A DNA stretch of 12,160 bases, taken from assembly GCA_023431055.1 (NCBI GenBank), contig JAEYXX010000026.1:1-12160 (forward strand), written 5' to 3'. Source of the stretch: Pseudomonadota bacterium (lineage in GTDB: Bacteria; Pseudomonadota; Gammaproteobacteria; Pseudomonadales; Pseudomonadaceae). Numbering within the stretch: position 1 is the first letter of the stretch; each line of letters begins with the position of its first letter. A program made the position numbers and the translations under genes. The notes under the pieces were generated by a model that made no database searches, was not told the DNA's origin, and saw nothing but the letters and a program-made list of their open reading frames with translations. This document shows positions 6,820 through 12,160 of the stretch, one piece after another.

Positions 6820-7260
6820 ATGACCAGCATCAACAACAGCACGCCAGCCATGCTCAGCTACTACGGCAGCCAGCTCGCCAATCGCTCCAGCACTGCCGGT
6901 GGCGAAACCGACAGCCAGGACCCGCTGGGCGATCTGCGGCGTTTTGCCAAGCAGGTGGTCGCGCGCAGTGAGGGCGGACTGCTGCGTGCGATGAATGGCG
7001 GCGCGGCGACGGCCAGCAATGCCGTGCAACGCAGTGCCGGCAATCAGGCGGCTGCACCCTCGGTGATCCAGTTGCCCGACGTGACGCAGCTCGATCGTGA
7101 CGATGCCGCCAAGCTGCTGCAACAGGTTCAGAAAATGGTCGATGCCGGCCTGGACGGCAGCGTTCGCATCGCCGGGCACAATGGTGACAAGCAGACCGAC
7201 TCGCTGGAAACCTACCGCCAGTGGCTGCAGGAAAAAGGCGGGCTCAGCGTCTACGCCTGA
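6820..7260 (+). CDS. Small soluble protein of unknown function
   Basis: I do not recognise this 146-residue protein. It has no signal peptide, membrane helix or cysteine. The N-terminal third is rich in Ser, Asn, Gln and Gly and is probably flexible (opening MTSINNSTPAMLSYYGSQL). A short amphipathic helix follows (LGDLRRFAKQVVARS), then a low-complexity Ala/Ser/Asn linker (about 60-87). The C-terminal part (about 95-146) looks folded, with a helix DDAAKLLQQVQKMVDAGLDG, a strand pair SVRIAGHNGDKQT and a helix ETYRQWLQEKG. ATG 6820 follows GGGAGG (6810-6815) at four bases, which decides the start over an in-frame start at 6799. A candidate sigma-54 promoter lies 35-50 bases upstream, hinting at control shared with motility or nitrogen-type genes. 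The stop directly abuts the convergent GGDEF gene stop, with no base between them. Confidence 0.75.
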   Translation: MTSINNSTPAMLSYYGSQLANRSSTAGGETDSQDPLGDLRRFAKQVVARSEGGLLRAMNGGAATASNAVQRSAGNQAAAPSVIQLPDVTQLDRDDAAKLLQQVQKMVDAGLDGSVRIAGHNGDKQTDSLETYRQWLQEKGGLSVYA

Positions 7261-8254
7261 TCAGCCCGGAACCGCTTCACTGCCGCCCACGTCTTCCCGG
7301 GTGATAACGCGGTTGCGTCCGGCACGCTTGGCGGCGTAGGTACGCCTGTCTGCCGCCAGCATCAGTTCATCCAGGGACTGGCCGTCCGCCCTGAAGCTTG
7401 CCACACCGGCACTCAGGGTCATCGGCAGCGTGATGTCATCGAACCTCAACGGCTCCGCTGCCAGGCGCTCGCGCAGGCTCCCCGATGTCGCGGGCCTGCT
7501 CCGCCGCGCTGCCAGGCAGCAATACGGCAAACTCCTCGCCTCCCAGGCGACAGAACAGATCATTGATGCGCAGCCGCTGCGCCAGCACCGTGGCAAAGTG
7601 AACCAGGGCGCGGTCGCCGATCTCGTGACCGAAGCGGTCGTTGATCTGCTTGAAGTGATCGATATCGAGGAATACCAGCGACAGCGGGGTGCCGTTGCGC
7701 AACGCATGGGCGCGTTCGCGCTCGAACACCTCTGCCATTTTCAGCCGGTTCGGCAGGCCGGTCAGTGCATCGGTGGTGGCCTGTTCGGTCAACCGCGTTT
7801 CATTGAGAATGCGGCTGCGCTCGTAGATGTGGGCGAAAATCATCACCGCCAGGCTGGCAAGGCCGAGATTGGCGATGATCTCGACGTTCTGCAGCAGGCT
7901 CTCGGAAGAAAACCGCCGGCTGAAGACGAACAGACCGATGCCGACGAACAGCACCGAGCCGTACATGCCCAGGCGCAACCCCAGCAGCATGTAGCAGATG
8001 ATCGGAATCGACTGGATCCAGGCGAACACCGCGAAGCTGGTGTGGGTCTGAGCCAGCGCCACAATCATGATGCTGAAGAACGGCAGCAGGTAAACCGCGG
8101 TCAATAGCTGCAGGTTGCGGGTTCGGTCGACGATGGTCAGCAGATACAGCGACACAGCGGCGTAGCCGATCTCCAGACCGGCCAGCAACCAGTTGTCGTG
8201 CAGCAGATTGACCACGGAGAAGAACAAACCACCGCTCAAGGTGATCCATAGCAA
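7261..8254 (-). pseudogene. Membrane GGDEF diguanylate cyclase, frameshifted in the GGDEF domain
   Basis: The first frame encodes five or six membrane helices (about residues 1-143 from the TTG at 8254), a short linker and a GGDEF domain starting at TTDALTGLPNR. This includes LDIDHFKQIND, the inhibitory-site motif RIND (about 229-232) and GGEEF (about 238-242). Around residue 257 the frame slips and ends 15 codons later. The rest of the domain continues one frame over (LRERLAAEPLRFDD, TLSAGVASFRADG, AAKRAGRNRVI) to the TGA at 7263-7261. Removing one base from the four-base run at 7480-7483 (GGGG on the coding strand) restores a continuous reading, DIGSLRERLAAE. As sequenced, the product lacks the C-terminal third of GGDEF and is probably inactive. 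A sequencing error is possible. The start is also uncertain: no ATG or GTG occurs in frame upstream, yet coding-like sequence (TPGYFAKNEQHRRLVLKAL) extends to about 8311, where a CTG could start. Confidence 0.8.
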
Positions 8255-8493
8255 GGCTTTGAGGACCAGGCGACGATGTTGTTCGTTCTTGGCGAAGTAA
8301 CCGGGTGTCAGTGTTCTCGAGCGGGAGAGGCAAGTGCGTAAATTATTCGATGACGGCAGAGGGCGTCATGCAGGAACCCTGCCGTTCGGCCGCGATCCCA
8401 GTGTACACGGGCGTTCGATGGGACCAGGAAACCGGCCATGATCCTGCGCCGGAAATTGCGTCAGAATCACGACGTTAGTTGGGAGAGGGCGGT

Positions 8494-9351
8494 ATGACAA
8501 CAACAATGGACAAATGGGGATGGCAAGGCTGCCTGCTGGTGCTGCTGATGGGCATTTGCGGCGCGGCCCAGGCCGCTGAGGACCTTGCGCTGATCGAGAC
8601 GATCAACAGCTATCGCAGCGAGGTGCAGCGCTGTGGCGTGCAGGCCTCCGAGCCACTGCCGCCATTGACCAACGACCCACGCCTGATCCTGCCTGCCCAT
8701 GGCACCGCGGATCTGCAGGATTCGCTGAGCGCGGCTGGTTACCCGTTGGTCAACGTACAGGCCATCACGCTCTCCGGCCCGCGCAATGCGCAGGCGGCCA
8801 TGCAGGCATTGAGCGAGAGCTTCTGCCGGGTACTGCTCGATCCGCAATTCATCGACATTGGCGTTAGCCAGCAGGATCGTGACTGGCGCATCGTGCTTGC
8901 CAGGCCGCTGCTCAGTGGGCGCCTGCAAACCTGGCAGACCGAAGGCGAGAGTCTGCTGTTGCAGATCAACTCGGCCCGTGCCGAGGCCCGCCAATGCGGC
9001 GACCAGGCGTTCGCCGCGACGGCGCCACTGGTGTGGAACGCCGAATTGGGCAGCGCTGCCGAGAGCCACAGTCGAGCCATGGCCAACGGCAATTTCTTCG
9101 CCCATCAGGGCCGTGATGGCCTGACACCGGGTGATCGTGCCGAGCTGGCAGGCTACGGAGGCACCAAGGTCGGTGAGAACATCGCCGCTGCGCTGGATAC
9201 CACCGCCAAGGTGGTCGAGGGCTGGCTGGCCAGCTCCGGACACTGCGCCAACATCATGAATCCGGAGTTCAGCGAGCTAGGTGCAGCCTACGCCAACGAC
9301 CCGCAGAGCGACGCCGGCATCTACTGGACGGCGTTGTTCGGCGGGCAATGA
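8494..9351 (+). CDS. Secreted CAP/SCP-domain protein with a degenerate N-terminal CAP duplication
   Basis: The 285-residue precursor has a Sec signal peptide (hydrophobic LLVLLMGICGAAQA, cleavage after about residue 27), so it acts in the periplasm or outside. The C-terminal half (about 150-285) is a CAP/SCP (PF00188) domain with the metal/active-site set visible: SHSRA (His 192), FFAH (His 204), VGEN (Glu 228) and SGHC (His 250). CAP proteins vary in role (lipid binding, peptidase-like or wall-associated), so no activity is assigned. The N-terminal half (about 32-140) looks like a second, decayed CAP copy: INSYRSEVQRCG parallels INSARAEARQCG, and SFCRVLLDPQF parallels GHCANIMNPEF. Both Cys positions are kept (47/111 and 168/251), but the His and Glu residues are lost. 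The start ATG 8494 follows the purine tract GGGAGAGGG (8481-8489). It converges with mdaB, with a 13-base gap. Confidence 0.88.
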   Translation: MTTTMDKWGWQGCLLVLLMGICGAAQAAEDLALIETINSYRSEVQRCGVQASEPLPPLTNDPRLILPAHGTADLQDSLSAAGYPLVNVQAITLSGPRNAQAAMQALSESFCRVLLDPQFIDIGVSQQDRDWRIVLARPLLSGRLQTWQTEGESLLLQINSARAEARQCGDQAFAATAPLVWNAELGSAAESHSRAMANGNFFAHQGRDGLTPGDRAELAGYGGTKVGENIAAALDTTAKVVEGWLASSGHCANIMNPEFSELGAAYANDPQSDAGIYWTALFGGQ

Positions 9352-9364
9352 GTGAGCGCCTGCT

Positions 9365-9952
9365 TCAGTTGACGCCGAACACCTGGGCCAGGTGCTGCTC
9401 GTAGCGCGCCACGTCGTGCTCGATGTTCGGCACCTTCATCACGTCGTTGCAGATGAAGGTGGGCAGACCGCTCATGCCGAGGAATTCGTTGGCCTTGTGG
9501 AAGGGGAAGTACACCGCGTCCACGCCCTTGCCTTCGAAGAAGTCGCTCGGGTCCTCGAAGGCCTGTACCGGGGCGTTCCAGGTCAGCGACAGCATGTATC
9601 GCTTGCCCTGGATCAGCCCGCCGCTGCCGTACTTCTGCGAGGCATCGGAGCGCGTGCGACCGTCGTTGGCGTAGAGGCTGCCGTGGCCGGCGGTGAACAC
9701 CTCGTCGAGGTACTTCTTCACCGTCCAGGGTGCGCCCATCCACCAGCCGGGCATCTGGTAGATCACCACGTCGGCCCAGAGGATTTTCTGCACTTCTTCG
9801 TCGATGTCGTAGCCGCCGTCGATGAAGGTGGTCTTGATATCGAAGCCGGCGCGGTCGAGGAAGGCCACTGCGGCGTCGTGCAGGGTGGCGTTGTACTGGC
9901 CTTGGGAGTGGGCGAACTGTTTGCCGCCGTTGAGCAGGAGGATCTTTTTCAT
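9365..9952 (-). CDS. mdaB: NADPH:quinone oxidoreductase MdaB (flavodoxin-like)
   Basis: The 195-residue cytoplasmic flavoprotein belongs to the flavodoxin-like quinone reductase family (PF02525). It reduces quinones by two electrons using NAD(P)H and FAD, protecting against redox cycling. Identity with E. coli MdaB is striking in the recalled core: LWADVVIYQMPGWWMGAPWT, VKKYLDEVFTAGHG, SLYANDGRTR, KYGSGGLIQGK, YMLSLTWNAP, FPFHKANEFLGM and LPTFI.NDV. The length matches the family. ATG 9952 was chosen over the longer in-frame reading from 10021 because GGAGA lies about eight bases upstream and the protein opens with the beta strand MKKILLLNGGK. It is divergent from an ABM monooxygenase gene. 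In E. coli the quinol monooxygenase gene ygiN lies beside mdaB, so the pairing supports a quinone-cycle role. A candidate promoter overlapped by a palindrome lies upstream. Confidence 0.95.
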   Translation of the reverse strand: MKKILLLNGGKQFAHSQGQYNATLHDAAVAFLDRAGFDIKTTFIDGGYDIDEEVQKILWADVVIYQMPGWWMGAPWTVKKYLDEVFTAGHGSLYANDGRTRSDASQKYGSGGLIQGKRYMLSLTWNAPVQAFEDPSDFFEGKGVDAVYFPFHKANEFLGMSGLPTFICNDVMKVPNIEHDVARYEQHLAQVFGVN

Positions 9953-10024
9953 CGGGGTTCTCCAAAAAAGTGGCGGCAGGTTATCCAGCCCCGCGCGTGC
10001 GAAACACCCCGAAACGGTCAAATC

Positions 10025-10052
10025 ATTATTGACTGAAAGTCATGAATTTCAA
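10025..10052 (-). promoter_or_regulatory. Candidate sigma-70 promoter of mdaB
   Basis: On the minus strand, TTGAAA (10052-10047) and AATAAT (10030-10025) are separated by 16 bases; each matches consensus at four or five of six positions. The predicted start is about 60 bases before the mdaB ATG. The short spacer is largely covered by the palindrome at 10034-10051. Confidence 0.5.
10034..10051. promoter_or_regulatory. 18-bp near-perfect palindrome, putative operator between mdaB and the ABM gene
   Basis: TGAAAGTCATGAATTTCA pairs at eight of nine positions around its centre; the only break is G 10039 against A 10046. It overlaps the -35 element and spacer of the predicted mdaB promoter and lies about 52 bases before the ABM gene, well placed for a dimeric regulator to control both. 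The regulator is not in this window. Confidence 0.55.
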
Positions 10053-10102
10053 TTTGAGGCGTGCTTTATGGTAAGGCAGTACGTTATCAGGAGCCTTCCC
10101 AT

Positions 10103-10411
10103 ATGCATGCCTTCATCCTCCACGCCCATACCCGACCCGAGCAGGCCGAAGCCTTCGAGCAACTGTTCCGTGCTTACGTCGAGCCCAGCCGCGCCGAACC
10201 CGGCTGCATCGAATATCACATGCTGCGTGACGCCCAGGACCCGACCCTGTTCATCTTCTACGAGGTGTGGGCATCACGAGAGGCGCTGGCCGAGCACACG
10301 GCCCTGCCGCACATGCGCGAGTTCCATAACCAGCGCATGGACTACCTGCGTCGTGATTTCGAGATTCGCGAGATCGAGATGCTCAGCCCGGCGAGTACAG
10401 CGCGCGCCTGA
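10103..10411 (+). CDS. ABM-domain (antibiotic biosynthesis monooxygenase/YgiN-like) protein
   Basis: The 102-residue protein is a single ABM domain (PF03992), a dimeric ferredoxin-like alpha/beta fold. Visible features are the first strand HAFILHAHTRPEQ, the helix AEAFEQLFRAYVEPSRAEPG, the strand CIEYHMLRD, the strand LFIFYEVWASREALAEH (the YEVW...AL..H signature) and LPHMREF. ABM enzymes oxygenate quinols or polyketides without metal or flavin; E. coli YgiN is a menadiol/quinol monooxygenase partnered with MdaB. Divergence from mdaB here suggests a similar quinone role, but the substrate is inferred. The start ATG 10103 has AGGAG (10089-10093) nine bases upstream; the longer frame from 10061 begins inside the promoter region. 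A second ATG at 10107 is out of frame. Downstream lie REP sequences before the convergent rlhA. Confidence 0.85.
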   Translation: MHAFILHAHTRPEQAEAFEQLFRAYVEPSRAEPGCIEYHMLRDAQDPTLFIFYEVWASREALAEHTALPHMREFHNQRMDYLRRDFEIREIEMLSPASTARA

Positions 10412-10420
10412 TTCGCGATC

Positions 10421-10439
10421 CGTAGGAGCTTGCTGGCGA
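10421..10439 (+). repeat. Degraded solitary REP-like element
   Basis: GTAGGAGCTTGCTGGCGA (10422-10439) resembles the common pseudomonad REP of the form GTAGGAGC-(CAGC or GA)-GCTTGCT(G/C)GCGA. It lacks a few bases of the left stem, so the hairpin cannot form properly. It has a different sequence class from the intact pair that follows. Confidence 0.5.
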
Positions 10440-10447
10440 TGGTTGTT

Positions 10448-10506
10448 GTAGCCCGGATGCAATCCGGGACATACAGGCGCATGCCCCCGGATTGCATCCG
10501 GGCTAC
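10448..10506. repeat. Inverted pair of GTAG-type REP elements (BIME) between convergent genes
   Basis: Two 21-base arms (10448-10468 and 10486-10506) are perfect inverted copies separated by 17 bases. Each arm begins with GTAG on its own strand and is itself a hairpin: CCCGGAT-GCA-ATCCGGG, a seven-bp stem with a three-base loop. This is the head-to-head layout of bacterial interspersed mosaic elements mobilised by REP-associated tyrosine transposases. Placed between the convergent ABM and rlhA genes, the long hairpin could also terminate or protect both transcripts. No transposase gene is present in the window. Confidence 0.9.
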
Positions 10507-10527
10507 CGGTAACAGGCGAGGCTGGGC

Positions 10528-12160
10528 TCAGTGGCTATAGCCCGGCTTCTGGCGGATGGTCTTGAGCAGGTCGTCCGGGCTGATGTGACCGACCACCTGG
10601 GCGGCGGCGCTGCCCGGCTGCGGCAGGTCGAGGATGTGGCCCTTCATCTTGCCGATCACGTGCATCTCGCACGGCTTGCAGTCGAACTTCAGGGTCAGCA
10701 CTTCATCGCCGTGCACCAACTGCATCGGTGCCACCTTGGTGCGTACGCCGGTCACACCCTTGGCCTGTTTCGGGCACAGGTTGAAGGAGAAGCGCAGGCA
10801 GTGCTTGGTGATCATCACCGGCACTTCGCCGGTTTCCTCGTGGGCCTCGTAGGCCGCATCGATCAGTTGCACGCCATGGCGATGGTAGAAGTCGCGCGCC
10901 TTCTGGTTGTAGACGTTGTAGAGGAAGCTCAGGTGCGATTCCGGATATACCGGCGCCGGGTCGGTTTCGGCCTTGCGGCTGCCGCGTGGGTGAGCAGCGA
11001 CGCGGGCGTCGGTGAGCTTGTCGATGGCCTCGCGGCGTAGCGCCTTGAGCTGCGAGTTGGGCACGAAGAAGGCCTGAGGGGCATCCAGCGTCACGCCTTG
11101 GGCGTGGTAGATGGTGGTGCCGAGCTGGGTGAGCAGGTCGCGCAGGCCGTCCAGCGCCTGTTCCGGTTTGTTGGCGACGCCGAACGGGCCGGGCAGGGCG
11201 ACCTCGACACTGATGCCTTCTTCGCTGGTGGCGGTGAGCGTCAGGGCATCCTCGCGCAGCACGGCCTTCCAGCTCACACCGATGCGGCGTTCGGCGCTGG
11301 TGCGCTGCAGGGCCTGTTGCCAGTTGTGGTCGAGGTTGCGCGAGAGCGGGTGGTTCGGGCGTAGGCGGAACAGGCCTTCAGGCATCTCGTTGGGTTCTAC
11401 GCGGTAGCGGTAGCGCTTCTCGCCGTCCTCTTCGAACTCGCCCTTGAGTTCGCAGATGTTGGCGCGGAAACCCACCACCTCGCGCTTGACCAGCACATTG
11501 AGGCCGTCGCCATTGGACAGTGGCTCATGGGTGACGGCGATCAGGTCGCGCTTGTTCACCTTCTCGACATGGCCGACGGGCAAACCAGTAAAGGTCGGCG
11601 AGTCGAAGGCGCCGATGTCCATCTTGCGCTCGGTGACGAAGTAGTCGGTGCTGCCACGGTGGAAGGTCTTGTCCGGGTCGGGCACGAAGAAGTGCGCGGT
11701 ACGGCCGCTGGAGGCGCGGGCCAGGTCCGGGCGGTCTTCGAGGATGGCGTCGAGCTCGCGGCGGTAGTGGGCGGTGATGTTCTTCACATAGGCCACATCC
11801 TTGTAGCGACCCTCGATCTTGAACGAGCGCACGCCGGCCTCGACCAGAGCGCGCAGGTTGGCGCTCTGGTTGTTGTCCTTCATCGACAACAGGTGTTTTT
11901 CAAAGGCGATCACGCCGCCTTTTTCATCCTTGAGGGTGTAGGGCAGGCGGCAGGCTTGCGAGCAGTCGCCACGGTTGGCGCTGCGACCGGTCTGCGCGTG
12001 GGAAATGTTGCATTGGCCGGAGAAGGCCACGCACAGCGCGCCGTGGATGAAGAACTCGATGGCGGCATCGGTCTCGTCGGCGATGGCGCGGATTTCCTGC
12101 AGGTTCAGTTCGCGCGCCAGTACCAGCTGGGAGAAGCCGGCCTGGTCGAGAAACTTGGCG
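10528..12160 (-). CDS. rlhA: 23S rRNA 5-hydroxycytidine C2501 synthase RlhA (U32 family), 5' end outside the window
   Basis: The visible 543 residues are open to the right edge; about 110-120 N-terminal residues would lie outside, judged from E. coli RlhA (YdcP, about 650 residues). RlhA hydroxylates C2501 in the peptidyl-transferase centre of 23S rRNA, using prephenate-dependent chemistry and iron-sulfur assembly in E. coli. The U32 signature FFIHGALC.AFSGQC.IS followed by RSANRGDCSQACR carries four cysteines; later cysteines are in KHCLRFSFNLCPKQ and CKPCEMH. RlhA-specific stretches include EKHLLSMKDN, FKIEGRYKD, FHRGSTDYFV, LDHNWQQAL, FVPNSQL and YNVYNQKARDFYHRHGVQLIDAAYEAHEE, which separate it from the shorter paralogue TrhP (YegQ). 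A GTG at 12030 opens a long frame, but family sequence continues unbroken upstream of it (AKFLDQAGFSQLVLAREL), so it is an internal codon. It ends 21 bases from the REP pair. Confidence 0.95.
   Translation of the reverse strand, partial: AKFLDQAGFSQLVLARELNLQEIRAIADETDAAIEFFIHGALCVAFSGQCNISHAQTGRSANRGDCSQACRLPYTLKDEKGGVIAFEKHLLSMKDNNQSANLRALVEAGVRSFKIEGRYKDVAYVKNITAHYRRELDAILEDRPDLARASSGRTAHFFVPDPDKTFHRGSTDYFVTERKMDIGAFDSPTFTGLPVGHVEKVNKRDLIAVTHEPLSNGDGLNVLVKREVVGFRANICELKGEFEEDGEKRYRYRVEPNEMPEGLFRLRPNHPLSRNLDHNWQQALQRTSAERRIGVSWKAVLREDALTLTATSEEGISVEVALPGPFGVANKPEQALDGLRDLLTQLGTTIYHAQGVTLDAPQAFFVPNSQLKALRREAIDKLTDARVAAHPRGSRKAETDPAPVYPESHLSFLYNVYNQKARDFYHRHGVQLIDAAYEAHEETGEVPVMITKHCLRFSFNLCPKQAKGVTGVRTKVAPMQLVHGDEVLTLKFDCKPCEMHVIGKMKGHILDLPQPGSAAAQVVGHISPDDLLKTIRQKPGYSH

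Noticed and set aside
5923..7179. A 418-codon open frame on the minus strand spanning the start region of both lipoproteins and the small plus-strand gene
   Set aside because: It overlaps three better-supported genes in another frame, reads as an Arg/Ala/Gln/Pro-rich sequence with no domain, and has no suitable ribosome site. It is a product of high GC content.
8401..8408. Palindrome GTGTACAC in the gap between the second GGDEF gene and the CAP gene
   Set aside because: Eight bases with a poorly paired extension; no aligned promoter was found.
12028..12030. GTG as the start of the U32-family gene
   Set aside because: RlhA-like sequence continues in frame upstream to the window edge, so the GTG encodes an internal valine.

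Overview
The window is about 12 kb of GC-rich, densely packed gammaproteobacterial chromosome. It is most likely from Pseudomonas sensu lato. Three things support this: close resemblance of several products to Escherichia coli and pseudomonad families (EamA, PpiC, MdaB, RlhA); codon use rich in third-position G/C; and a GTAG-type REP/BIME palindrome of the kind scattered through pseudomonad genomes. The mendocina/stutzeri-like side of the genus is a guess from the REP sequence and was not tested.

Layout, left to right. A YebC-family gene starts at 38 and runs off the left edge. A secreted Rossmann-fold NADP oxidoreductase (253-969, +) converges on a TauE/SafE-type permease (978-1712, -), which is divergent from eamA (1852-2745, +). 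From 2756 to 6542 everything is on the minus strand. In transcription order this block holds two adjacent lipoproteins (6542-5940, then 5926-5348), a hairpin terminator, ppiC (5250-4969), a second terminator, a dCACHE-like/GGDEF diguanylate cyclase (4884-3355) and a DUF1003 membrane protein (3295-2756). A small protein of unknown function (6820-7260, +) has a candidate sigma-54 promoter with a cluster of inverted repeats upstream. Its stop codon abuts the stop of a second, frameshifted membrane GGDEF gene (7261-8254, -). Next come a secreted CAP/SCP protein with two CAP halves (8494-9351, +), the quinone reductase gene mdaB (9365-9952, -) divergent from an ABM-domain monooxygenase gene (10103-10411, +), a degraded REP plus an intact inverted REP pair (10421-10506), and the 3' three-quarters or more of rlhA (10528 to the right edge, -).

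How the genes work together. Most are independent housekeeping or accessory functions. The linked sets are the lipoprotein pair, which look like divergent paralogues in one operon, and the mdaB/ABM pair, a plausible quinone/quinol redox module whose shared promoter region carries a near-perfect 18-bp palindrome. Two GGDEF genes lie within 5 kb of each other, but one is broken as sequenced.

No gene-free stretch exceeds 300 bases. The largest gaps are 39-252 (no convincing promoter seen), 6543-6819 (sigma-54 candidate and inverted repeats) and the region upstream of the CAP gene at 8312-8493 (nothing convincing). I see no phage, CRISPR, insertion sequence, tRNA or rRNA, and no clear multi-gene novel system. 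The most distinctive signals are regulatory (6658-6785 and 10025-10052), plus the degenerate CAP duplication.
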